From Endotrypanum monterogeii (taxonomy: Eukaryota > Euglenozoa > Kinetoplastea > Trypanosomatida > Trypanosomatidae): a stretch of 64,000 bases of DNA. A program made the translations under genes and the position numbers. The stretch lies in contig CM007318.1 of assembly GCA_000333855.2 (NCBI GenBank), positions 166,921 through 230,920 of the forward strand. Reading direction: 5' to 3'. A model generated the notes under the pieces. It searched no databases and was not told where the DNA came from. It was given only the letters and a program-made list of their open reading frames with translations. Below, piece by piece: positions 40,006 through 50,900 of the stretch. Position 1 is the stretch's first letter, and each line of letters begins with the position of its first letter.

Positions 40006-41904
40006 ATGTCGGACTCCGCGCCTTCTCGCGACAGCTTTTGGGGGGAGAAGCAGCAGCCGCAGCAACAGTCAGTTCCAATGGCGCAAGGCGTACTTGACCC
40101 GATGCACAGCAGCAGCGTACAGCTGCTCCAGATGCGTGTCGAATCCTTGGAAAGGCAGGTGGCAATGTTATCTGCTCAGGTGATGACGATCGTATTAAAC
40201 AAAACCCTTCACGAGTACCCAGGCGTTACGTATGGAATGCCCCCCGCTCCGTCGAACGTCTCCGCAGCGCCTACCATGCCGCCACAGATGCCAGCAAACA
40301 TATACTACTTTCAGCCACCTGAAATTCCCTCAGCCGCCCCCGCGAACGGCGCCCCTGCAGACCCAAATACATCATCGAAGCAGCTGGAGGATGAGCTTCA
40401 GCGTATGGGTGTCTTGAGCTACCGCGTACCTACTGCTGGCAACAACGCGTGCCCCGAGGCAACTGCGGCAGCAGCAAACGTTTCGCTGATGCACGGCAAC
40501 GTCATGAGCACTCCTACTAACGGTGCCCCTGCATTCCCAGGTGTGATTCCGAGCGTGAGCAACCCCAGCACGAACCTCGGACCTGGTATGCAGTTCATGA
40601 TTGGGCAACAGGAAGCCCCCTTCCCGCCACAGCCGATGCCATCCCTGCCAATCTCTTCCCCAACTAAGTTGAGCAACGCCCTCTTACAGAAAGCGTTCGG
40701 ATTCTCGGATCCAATCGTTAGTGGGACCGGTGGCGATGGCGTGAATATGAACATCAACAACCTCCAGCGCAGCTGCGCAGTCACTCTAGACCCGCTGCAG
40801 AGCACCAATGAAACGCTTGAGCAGGCGTGTCAGCAAACAAAGATTCGGGTTCTCTGTTTAAAAAGTTGCAAGGGCATCACGAACCTAAAAGCCATCGCAC
40901 GCCTCCAGAACCTGTGGCTCCTAAACCTGCAGGGGTGCTCACACGGGGTCGATGACAGTGTCGTGCGCATGATTGCGACGCACAACACACGCCTCAGCCG
41001 ACTGAACCTGTGCGGGTGTGATCGTGTGACGGATGCACAGCCGCTTGCACAGCTGTCTTTCATGTTCGACCTCAACCTGTCTGGCACGATGATTGGCAAC
41101 GCTTCTCTGGAAGCGATTTCGCGCGGGTGCAGTCAGCTCAGTCGTCTCGCCATCAACAGCTGCCAACATCTGACGGATGTGTCAACTGTAAAGAATCTTA
41201 CGGAACTCAAGTTGCTCTATTGTCGCTACTCGGAGAACATAGACCCAAGCACCATCGCTAGTGTCCTCGCAGGTATTGGCAAGAACCTCCTGACACTCAA
41301 CGTAGACGGCATTCGCTTCCATCAGCTTGACCTGTCCCAGCTTCCACGCGTGACTGCCTTGAAGAACTTCAACTGCAAAGACAACATCCATCTCAGGGAC
41401 CTGGACTGGATGCTGAGTATACCCACTGCGGCAACGACTTTCGAGTCACTGGAGATGCTGGATGTGGAGGGATGTGAATCTCTAACGAGCCTCGGGACGC
41501 ACATCGCCTCCTTGACGAAGCTCAAGACAATGCGTCTCACGAACACGGGTATCACAAACGAAGAACTTCTCCGCATATCCGTCTGTCCGGCGCTAACCAC
41601 CCTCCACCTCGAAGGGTGCCCTGGCATCACCAACGTCGAATGCCTCGCAAAGGTACCGAATCTGACGAGAGTAATACTGGATGTGCGCATGCAGCACGAG
41701 GACACCAAAACAAACGGCGTCGCTTCCCTACGCCGCAAGCCTGGGGTCGATATCATCTTTGCCGCAGCTAGCAATCATCATGGGCAAGGTGGCGCAGCTC
41801 ATCGTATGAGCACGACGCCGATGGCGACACCAACGAGCCGTCACGCCCCATCGATTCCAACTATCAGCCCGAATACCGCTGCAGAGGTGCTCACCTTTCC
41901 ATAA
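40006..41904 (+). CDS. Coiled-coil and leucine-rich repeat protein
   Basis: 632 residues starting MSDSAPSRDSFWGEK. A short coiled coil at about residues 35-68 (VESLERQVAMLSAQV) is followed by a Pro/Ala/Asn-rich linker to about 270. Residues 279-556 are leucine-rich repeats of the cysteine-containing, AMN1/F-box type: LWLLNLQGCSHGVDDS, LSRLNLCGCDRVTD, LEMLDVEGCESLTS, LTTLHLEGCPGITN. There is no F-box and no signal peptide or membrane segment, so it is predicted to be cytosolic and probably a protein-binding scaffold. The partner is unknown. The tail is Thr/Pro-rich. The open frame runs upstream to 39901 but without an ATG, so 40006 is the start. Confidence 0.85.
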   Translation: MSDSAPSRDSFWGEKQQPQQQSVPMAQGVLDPMHSSSVQLLQMRVESLERQVAMLSAQVMTIVLNKTLHEYPGVTYGMPPAPSNVSAAPTMPPQMPANIYYFQPPEIPSAAPANGAPADPNTSSKQLEDELQRMGVLSYRVPTAGNNACPEATAAAANVSLMHGNVMSTPTNGAPAFPGVIPSVSNPSTNLGPGMQFMIGQQEAPFPPQPMPSLPISSPTKLSNALLQKAFGFSDPIVSGTGGDGVNMNINNLQRSCAVTLDPLQSTNETLEQACQQTKIRVLCLKSCKGITNLKAIARLQNLWLLNLQGCSHGVDDSVVRMIATHNTRLSRLNLCGCDRVTDAQPLAQLSFMFDLNLSGTMIGNASLEAISRGCSQLSRLAINSCQHLTDVSTVKNLTELKLLYCRYSENIDPSTIASVLAGIGKNLLTLNVDGIRFHQLDLSQLPRVTALKNFNCKDNIHLRDLDWMLSIPTAATTFESLEMLDVEGCESLTSLGTHIASLTKLKTMRLTNTGITNEELLRISVCPALTTLHLEGCPGITNVECLAKVPNLTRVILDVRMQHEDTKTNGVASLRRKPGVDIIFAAASNHHGQGGAAHRMSTTPMATPTSRHAPSIPTISPNTAAEVLTFP

Positions 41905-42055
41905 AACAAAAAAAAAAAAGACGATATGTATCAGCATGAAACAGTTACAGAAGCCGCCCACCCGATCTGTCTCTCGAAGGAACGGAGGGGGGGGGGGGAG
42001 GGGGCAATGATCCATCACCATATGCCTTCTAAGCTGATTTTTGTTCACAAATGAC

Positions 42056-42086
<31 letters not shown>

Positions 42087-42122
42087 AACACATAACTACA
42101 AATATTATATATGCGTCACATC

Positions 42123-42126
<4 letters not shown>

Positions 42127-42159
<33 letters not shown>
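42127..42159. repeat. (TA)n microsatellite
   Basis: About 33 bases of uninterrupted TA, shortly after a (GT)n tract at 42064-42084. Confidence 0.9.
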
Positions 42160-42164
<5 letters not shown>

Positions 42165-45007
42165 AAGTTTATTTACGTGTTTGTGTACTTTTTTTTTGCA
42201 GAAAAATGGTAAATTTTTCTCTGGTCGTTGAGTGGTCATTCATCTACTTCTGTTTCGTTTTCTTTTTCCTTTTCTCTTCACTTGACGTCTCCTCTACTCT
42301 GCTGTCTCGTGTGTAGGTGTGTCGCTACATTCCTTCTGCTCGACTGGTGCCCCACCTGAATGAATACGACAAAAAAAAAAAAGGTTGTGTACGAGAACTG
42401 CCTTTGCTCGTGAACCAGTGCACTCGAGGTGGTGCTGAGGAAGAGGGATAGGGGGGAGGGGGGCAATCAGAGAAAAAATCTTCGATTCTGAGGGACAGCA
42501 ACACGAAATAAAATGACCTTTGGTGGAAAGGAAGAAGTAAAAAGAGAGAGAGAGCCCCACTCTCACCCCTCTTGTCTTCACCGAGCTCCCATCAGTGGAT
42601 GGGTACATACATGCATATATATATATATATATATATGTGTGTAATCAATGTATGCTACCACTAAGGAGCAGCTCCAATGGTGTTATGCGTGTGTGTGTTT
42701 GTGTGTTTTCCTCTACGGCTGCTCTTCTTTTTGTGTGTTTGTTCTGAGCAGCAAATCGAAACGAAACTTAAAGTGGTAGGCAACATATAAGTCTGCGGAC
42801 TCGCTCCTCCCTCCCTCCCTCCCTCCCCCACCCCCCTTGCACCTTCTCACACATCAAGTTGGGGTCGTCGTATTTCTGTCTGCGACAAGCTCTTTTTTTT
42901 TTTTGAGCGGGGGAGGTGAGGGGGTTTCAAAGTGCCTCTTTTTTTTTTTTGGCGAGTCACCTTTCACACCTTCATTTACCTCATCTCCCCCCCCCAACCC
43001 GGACATCGCACACACACCCACCACCCCTCCCCTTTGAACATCCTCTACTCCCCGGCAATACGGTCGGCATAAACCCGCTCTGCACAGTGTTTAACCCCCA
43101 TGTTTTTTTTTCGTTTGTTTCTCCTCGTCTTTCCTGTCTAATGATTGACTGATCTGCGTGCGCATACACACACGCATACATATATATATATATATATATA
43201 TGCGTGTATGTATATATACATATGTATTGGTCTCCCCACACCCGTCTCCCTCATTGTTGTCTGTCTCTCTTTTCCTGTATGTGTGTGCGTGTATGTGTCG
43301 TGTGTGACCCTCCCAAGGCGAGCGTTCGTTTCCTATTTATCCCGTCCCCTCCCTTGTTTTATCTCCGAAGAGGAATAGCCGGAGACGTGAGGGGGGGGGG
43401 AAGAGGGCAGCGTATGTACCCAAAGCGGAGCAGTGACGATGACAGCACTCAATCAGAGTGAGGGGAGAATCCCCAGGAGGAGGGGACTTGTACTTCTTCG
43501 TCAATATACCCTCATTCACACACTCTCCCTCTTTAACTGCCACCACCAGCAACACTTGTTGGTTGCTCTGCCCCCCCCCTCCTTCTCTTACCCCTCTGTA
43601 TCATGATCTGGTCAAAAGACTCTCGTAATTTATATGTGTGCCCGGTGCAAAGGACAGAGAAGACAAGACGTCTCTGTGAGTTGGCCTGAAGACATGAGTC
43701 TAGATGTTGTCTTCTGCGGTGAGTTGGGGGGAAGGAATGAGGAGGTGTGGAGCTCGGCAGTCATGGCCTCAGGATAGAAAGAGAAGGGTGGCAAACTCCA
43801 AGGAAAAGATACGACTTGGATTTAGCACTCGCTAGCTGCTCCTGAGGCACACGAGTATCCCGCGGAGAGGGGGGCTGTCTTGTGTCGACCGTCTATCGCC
43901 TTCGGTCTTCAGCAGCTGGTGACATGATATCCGCCTCACCCTCTCCTCTTCCGCCCACTACCACCACTACCACCCCGTCCTCTTGTTCTCCCTATCAGGA
44001 CCTTGCGTAACTCGGACCCTGTAGTACTGCTTTGTGTTTTCGTTGTCTAGAGCTGGTTCGCTGTGTCCCCCTCCCCCTCGGAGACTAAAACAGGTTTGTT
44101 CGTAGCAAAGTGATGTATTCCCAGCGGCAGGAAGAGGCTCCGACGCATCCTCTCTTCTGGTGTTAGCAGGGGTGCCCTGGAGCATTGCTTCGGTGCAGCA
44201 ATCGACCGTGAGCGTGCCTGTACCATCCTTCTAGACAGGAACATGCGAGGGTGAATGGAGGTCGCTTGCGCAAACGAGTGAGCGTTCACGAGTTCGCTGC
44301 GCGTCCTCTTCTGCAGTCACACTGTACGTGCTAGTCTTGTGACAAGTCTCTCACAGTGCTGTGCTCAGCTCATCCCAAATGGAAGATATCTACACATCTA
44401 TTTATATATATATATATATATATAGATGTATAGATGTGTGTGGGTGTGTATTTTGAGGAAAACGTTCTATTGCTGATGAGTGTATTTAATGCTTGACATC
44501 ACGAGAAAGCCTCGCCCCTCCCCCCCCTCCCTCACACACCCGTTGCTACGACATTTTTTTTTGGGGGGGGGGTCTTTTTTTTTCCTCGCATCAAGAAACG
44601 CGCACGCCGGGAAGATAGTGTATCACAACAACAAATCTTTAACGCCTGCAGGAGTCAAAGAAAGGAGAAATGCGTCCAACCCCTGCCGAGTTGCGCATCG
44701 ACAACACGATATATATATATATATCGATAAAACTCGACATTGATCGAAACTGCTCGCGTCTTAACATCTATGTTATTCATCTCTGTTTTTGCACTGTGTG
44801 TGTGTGGGGAGGGGGGGGCGGCTGGTGGCGGGTCTGCCCCCCCCCCCTTCTCACACCACCCGCTTCACACGCGCGCGTCGGTATGCGAAATGAACTACAA
44901 GCAAAGCAAAACAGAAAGGGGGATATGCACTGGGAAAATCTCACAGGGCAAGAGAGAGCAACCGATATCATGGTTGGAATCAACGATCTAAGTGGATAAA
45001 TATATGC

Positions 45008-45014
<7 letters not shown>

Positions 45015-45041
<27 letters not shown>
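45015..45041. repeat. (TA)n microsatellite
   Basis: Uninterrupted TA tract inside a larger TATACATA/TATGTATA region (about 45000-45062) that could fold back on itself. Confidence 0.9.
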
Positions 45042-45048
<7 letters not shown>

Positions 45049-45793
45049 TGTATATGTATATGCGTCTGTGTGTAGATGTTGATCTTGCCCGGATGTTCCT
45101 TTGTTCTTTTACATTTTTGTTTGTGTGCCATTCTTCTCAAGAGCTGCTCATGTGCCAAGGGGGAAGGAGGGAAAGTGTGCGCAGACCCTTCTGTGCGTCG
45201 CTGTCCCTCTCCCGAGTCATGTACATCTCGGTCTTTCCTATATACTTTTTTTTTTTTATTTTGGATGGATGGAAGCAATCTAAAAAAGCCCTCCCCCCTC
45301 TGAAGTGGGTGTAAACGCGTACCTTCTGGTGCATGTCGCTCTAGTCGGTTCTCCTTGACCTCCCGGGAATAATTTATTCCTGAGAAAAAAAAAAATGAAG
45401 TAGTGCGTGGACAACGAGTGACCTCACCCATTCATAAAACATACCATACACAAGTGCTCATGCTGAGACAAACATCCGAGAAAACAAGCACAAACACAAA
45501 AGAAATTGTGTAACCTCTTTTGTGTCCAGGAGCAGAGGACTATCTCACTCTAGGAAGAGGTGTACTTCACATGAAACGACTCGCCGCTATCACCATCGAG
45601 GGGCGGAAGCGAGTAGCATAACGGAAAAGATGCGAACTCTTCCTTGTTGTTTTGCGTGAAAGCAGTTTATGTGCTATACATACCGCCCCTATCTCGGCCT
45701 TTGATGTGCATCTCAACAACTGTTGCTCTTTCGCATATACACACACACTCCCCCTTTGGCCTCTCCGCGAGACTCTTTCCCTTCATTCCTCTA

Positions 45794-46639
45794 TTCTCTC
45801 CCCTCAGTGCCACTGGCCTCCACACAGGGGCATGAGTGTCCAGCCCACCACCACCACTACCACCACTCGGGGGGCATTGGCTGCGCACACTCCAGGCCCC
45901 AGCGGGCATGTGTGTGCCAGCGCTGTGGTGAATAGATTTCTATCCGTTATCACGTTCGCAGCAGCTCAGCGAGTATCGGGACGCAGACTCCATAGACGCG
46001 TGCCCGGGCGTGCCGTTGTCATATGCCCTTGTCAGCGACAAGCTGGGCGACGCCGGAGGGCGTTGCCATCCCCGGCTCCACATTGGGGAAGTGGGGGCAG
46101 GTTGTCGATACAGCGTTGCATGATGTAGGATACACATCCCTGCCTCCCCCATCGGCAGGCCCGCGAGGCGTGAGATCCCTCGCGTTATCTGCACACGCTC
46201 ACAGCACTCCCTTCTCTCGTAGCACTGGCGAAGACGTAAGATAGAGGCAACGAGGCCCCTCCTCCCCCGAACAGCCCCATCGATGGCCGCGGGCTCGGAT
46301 ACGGAGACTCTGCACACTATCCTGTGCGGCACAGTGGATCGGGACGGCTGACCGAGAAGCATGGCGCACCGACGGGCTGCAGGGCTTCGCGGCGCTCCCG
46401 TGTGCAAGTGGCCGCCGCCAATGAGCATTCCGCACGCCAGACGCCACCGTACCCGCCCCCGCGCAGGGCATTCGGCGCGCTCTGTGCGGTATGTCACAGC
46501 GCGTAGGGCATGAAGGGGGCGGGCAGGCACAGCTCTCCCGAGGCGACCCAGAAATGGATTCGTGCTGCATTGACAGCAAGTGAGCTGCAGCCGTATGTGT
46601 ATTCCCATGGACGTCTTCGCTACAGAGGTGCTCGCTCGG
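45794..46639 (+). mobile_element. Dispersed repeat, copy 2 (SIDER2-like, two head units)
   Basis: Fuller version of the element at about 34938-35711. It opens with CTCTCCCCTCAGTGCCACTGG. Near the 5' end two related segments occur 76 nt apart: one with GGGGCATGAGTGTCCAGCCC (from about 45828) and one with CGGGCATGTGTGTGCCAGCG (from about 45903). From 45909 on it matches copy 1 with four substitutions and no gaps. The 3' end is followed by an A-rich AAATAAATA. A two-unit 5' signature and an A-rich tail are reported features of Leishmania SIDER2 elements. No coding capacity is evident; the long minus-strand open frame through the copy looks like a by-product of high GC. Confidence 0.75.
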
Positions 46640-47261
46640 AAATAAATATTTTGTCGCCCAAGTGAGAGCAAATCCCCTTTTCCGATACCATGAGAGTCGA
46701 CATCCAAGCATGCATCTGGAGTAGCATTTGTGACTGACCTACTGCAGCATCAGTTGAGATCTCCTCTGAGAAAAAGGATGTCTGTGTATGTGGTGTATAA
46801 ATGACATCGTTGTGAACACCCGCTGTTGAGTGTGGGAAAGCGGGCGATGAAACTTCAGATCAATCGCGCCTATATTGACTATTTTTTTTTTCTGCTTTGG
46901 ATATATGACGGAAGTGAGATTTCAGCAATCAGTTATGGGAATATTTTTTTTTCTTCGCCGGTGTTATGATGACGCCTTTCTTTCAGGGGCACAGCAAAGC
47001 GGCGTGACGGGATGGAGAGCATAGCCTCCTTCCTGATGTAAGAAATTTATCCGATTAATCAAAAGCCAGTCCCTATGTCTTGGCCCCTTCCTCTTCGGTG
47101 TGTGTGTGTGTGTGTGTGTGGAGGAGCATGGGGAGAAGGAAAGTATCTAGATAACTCGCGTGTTTTCTTGATAGGTTTCGTGGTGTTGGCAACTTCAGTG
47201 TGACGCCTTCATCTCTCCCTCCCTCCAGGGCACCGCAATCTCTTGAACATAGATCCCAAGT

Positions 47262-47272
<11 letters not shown>

Positions 47273-47308
<36 letters not shown>
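47273..47308. repeat. (TA)n microsatellite
   Basis: About 36 bases of uninterrupted TA, preceded by a TATACATATATACA stretch. Confidence 0.9.
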
Positions 47309-47310
<2 letters not shown>

Positions 47311-47940
47311 GAGAGGAAGAGATACATTGATGCCTGCACGTAAACGGACTTTTGTAGATGTAGATGATGGCTTCTAGCGCTGTCAATGTCAGATGCGTAG
47401 ATGACCCACCGTGCCAACTCCCCCTCCATCCTCTCCCTACCCTCCTTTTATTACCCTCACATACCAATATGGCCAAAAACAATAAAAGAACACAAGTGTA
47501 GCAGGTCGGTGCTTATTATTTTTTTGTTTCTGTTTCTCGTCCTGAGGGGAGTGCAGATTACTTCTCTGCGCTCCAAGGATTCTTTGCTGTGCCTCTGAAA
47601 GCTCACTAGATTTGAGGTGTGTTTGAAGTTGGCAGAAACTAGTGCGCGAAAATAACACTTCGACTCTGCCAAGGTAGGCTCGTATCAGTGCTCACGTCAC
47701 GTGTGGCAGAGTTTGCGTATGCGTTTCCCTCTAATATCCGAAAAGCATATATAGAGAGAGAGAGAGAGGTGCATCACTTTCCCGCTTCCATTGCTTTTAT
47801 TTTTTTTTGTGTGTGTGTGTGTCTGTGTGTTTAGGGCCGCTGTATGGTATTGCTCACGGGGGAAGGGAGAAACCTGTGGCAACTGGAAGAGAGTCTGTTT
47901 CGGCACGGTCTCTCTGTGGTGGTGTCTTGCACTGCTGATA

Positions 47941-47965
47941 TTGTTGCCGCTTCACTTTTTCGCAG
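47941..47965 (+). promoter_or_regulatory. Predicted spliced-leader acceptor for the CFAP69-like gene
   Basis: TTCACTTTTTCGCAG, with AG at 47964-47965, is one of the best acceptors in the window. The first ATG after it is the start codon at 47997, giving a 31-nt leader. Confidence 0.65.
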
Positions 47966-47996
47966 GTCCTCGTGCGCAGTTGTGCACGTATTATAA

Positions 47997-50900
47997 ATGC
48001 GATTCAAAGCAGCCGCCCACGCCACTGACCAACTCCCCTGGTCCCAGAATGGATTCCCGGCACCTAAGAGGATGCAGAAGGACTCGCCCGTCACAAAATT
48101 TGCCTGGCAGTCGACGCAAACTCGAAGCAAACGAGTCGAAGCTTTTGTGCGCCACATCTCTCAACTACCGGCGTTCGTGGCCTGGGTACCAAAGAATGCT
48201 GCAACGACACCCAGCCTCGTAGAGGAATACTTGGATTCGAAAGTGATGGCAGTGGTTGCGCAGCTGGATCCCATCCATCAAGCGGGCAACTATGAGCGAC
48301 TTATACTGTTACTCGCAGAGCTTCTTTCGGATGACCTCGCGGCAGGTGTTACGCCACGCGTGGTTCTCCACGGCGTCATTGACCTTATAAACAGCTGCAT
48401 CACGGCAATCACCAAGGGAGAAGTCAGCATTTATGAAGAAAAACGAAAAGGGGAACAAAGACTTGGTGCATCATCAGTCACTGCACTCTTGCAGTCGATG
48501 CAGAACTCAGGGTCGACCTCGGTCAGCACTGCGAACTTGTCCAGGCAACGTAGCAATGCAGCTCCTGTTGAAAGTCTTCTCCCTCCTCTTGTTGAGCAAC
48601 CGTCTAAGCTTCAGAGAGACGCACATATAGATCACAAGGCAGCGGTGACCGAGGATGAGCGCGTCGCCACTGAGATGGAAATTTGGGAAAATTATATGGC
48701 CACTACCCGTGCAGCAATCATCAGCCAAAAAATGTACCCACGCGCCGCCCAGCCCCCCGCTGCAGCATTCGAGACTGCAGCATGTCCGCTCGCATCAAAA
48801 TCCATGACGATGGTGACCAAGTGTACCCTTCCGAATGCGCTGTGTGCACTCATTGAACGCTGCACGTCCACGCCGCACGTGTGTCTCACCCTGACTGACC
48901 ATCAGTACCAGGTGTCCGCCGTGAGGAACCTGCTTTGTGCACTAGTGACAATCATGCAGGGCATTGAGGGCGACAGCACCGAGGCTACTGCGGACGGCGA
49001 GGGAACCGTTGGCTCATCCAGCTCCTCATCTGGTCGCCACAAGCGAGCCGTTTCGGCAACCACATCGGATGTACAGGCAGTCCGTCTGACGGCGTTGAAA
49101 GGCATCTCACGATTGCTCGCGATCTACCTGGATGGCACTGACACCAAGGAGCAGCAGTCCCTGACGGTTCGGGTGGAAGACGTTGATATCTTTTCTATCT
49201 TTGAAGATCTCACACATCAGTGGGCCCGCACTCTCTCCATCCTCGCAAGTGAGGAGTACAACAAAGGCGCAGCAGGAGCCAAAGGAAACCTGAAGGGAAA
49301 AGGGGAGGGCGATGACTTGGACTCATTCGCGTTTGTCCAACAGACTCTGAACAGCGAAGATGGCAGCAATACTGCTGCCCAACTTCACTGGATTCTCCGC
49401 ATCGCTAATCAGATCATCGCTGCTCAGCTGCGGCAAAGCAACAAGGGCAGTACATGGGACAATTCGCGCGTGCGAACACTTCCCCCGATGCTCATCCCCC
49501 TGGCGCTTCGGACCCTGTCGCAGATCCCCACAGCCAGCTCGCCTCCCTACCGTGCCGCATCGTATGAACAACTATGTGTCGATGTGCTTTGGAGTGCATC
49601 GTTGCTGGCACCGAGCGAAGCCTCACGGCAGTTTGTGTACAGCTCCATTTGCGCTACTGGTCTTGCTGGCGACTCGGATTCCGCCAGTAAGAGTGAGCTC
49701 AGCATCAGTGGAAGAGCAGAAGCGAACCCCCCAGCGATGGATTTATTCACAGCTCTTATTCACAAGTTCAACGAAAGCCACAACGCTACAAAATGCGAAC
49801 TGCGGGATGACCTAGTTTCTCTTTTCGCCCTCCTCCTCCGCCACGACATCCAATATGTGAAAGAAGAGCTCGTCGAACGTCGTGCCGCACCGAATAAAAA
49901 TCAACAGATGTCTTCCATGTCGCAGAGCACCCCCCTCGCAACCACGAACTCCTGCGAGGCCCACGCCACACCACTGACACTCGGCAGTGTGACCGTTGAG
50001 GCGATCAACGCTGTGGCGGCGCTGTTGTTCGAGACGACGTGCGGGGCCGAACTCACAACGACACTGCAGTTCAATGACACTGGCAGCGGTGAAGCAGCCC
50101 CAGCCTCCCTCCTGTCGATCGACGGTGCGCGCCAGCACGCCTTGCGGTTTCGGTCCATTGCCACCTCGGTGGCACGACGGCGCGAACTGCTCAATTTGAA
50201 AATATACGGTTGGCAGCTCCTCGACGTCCACAGTGCCTGGCAGCTAGCACACCTCACCTATCGGGAGTACCTCCACTCCCACGATACCACAGCTACCATG
50301 CTCAGTGCGGCACTGACCTCATCTCTCCAACATACCAACCCCACCGAGGGGGGAACAGAGGAGGACACGCGCGACGACACCGTCACGGAAGCCCTCTGGG
50401 GTCTTCAACTTTCGCAGCTAGGCTTTTTAGATGTCCTCCTCATGTACGTCGACACACGCACAGACGATGCAGCCGTGATGGCATGGACACAAGAAGAGCG
50501 TATCCAGCTAGAGCTAGAAGCGTGGCAACTCCTCGCATCAATGATCCTCTTTTCACAGGAACTGAGCAATCTATCGGGTGGAGTGCAGATCCGTCGCCAC
50601 TTATGGACCGGCGAAGAGTCTCCCGCGCCAGAGCAATACCAGAAGCAAGAGGACAACCCGTCCCCCAGTATGTCGTCAGTGGAGACCCGCGAGAGCAATG
50701 GCATCGGCAAATATTTTGAACTCCGCAATACTGACAACAGCGACGCAGATGGCGGCAGTTCAAACATCCTGTACGGTGCTGATAAGCACTTCATCGCTGC
50801 CGGTGGTATCCAGGTAGCACTCCATTATTTGTTCACGGCACCAGCCAAAGCTGAGGAAGCGAAGCGGTGGGCTCTGGTCACCCTGGCTGCCATCGCACGG

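Larger units (their letters stand above)
41905..47996. other. Longest gene-free region (6.1 kb), microsatellite-rich, with repeat copy 2
   Basis: No protein gene supported on either strand. It contains the second dispersed repeat copy (about 45794-46639) and a high density of simple repeats: G-run 41985-42000, (GT)n 42064-42084, TA tracts at 42127-42159, 42615-42637, 43179-43201, 44403-44424, 44709-44725, 45015-45041 and 47273-47308, (CTCC)n 42808-42829, (GT)n 47099-47120. The stretch 43590-44370 is of mixed composition and might hold a degenerate element, but nothing in it is recognisable. The region must include the LRR gene's 3' UTR and the next gene's leader. Confidence 0.7.
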
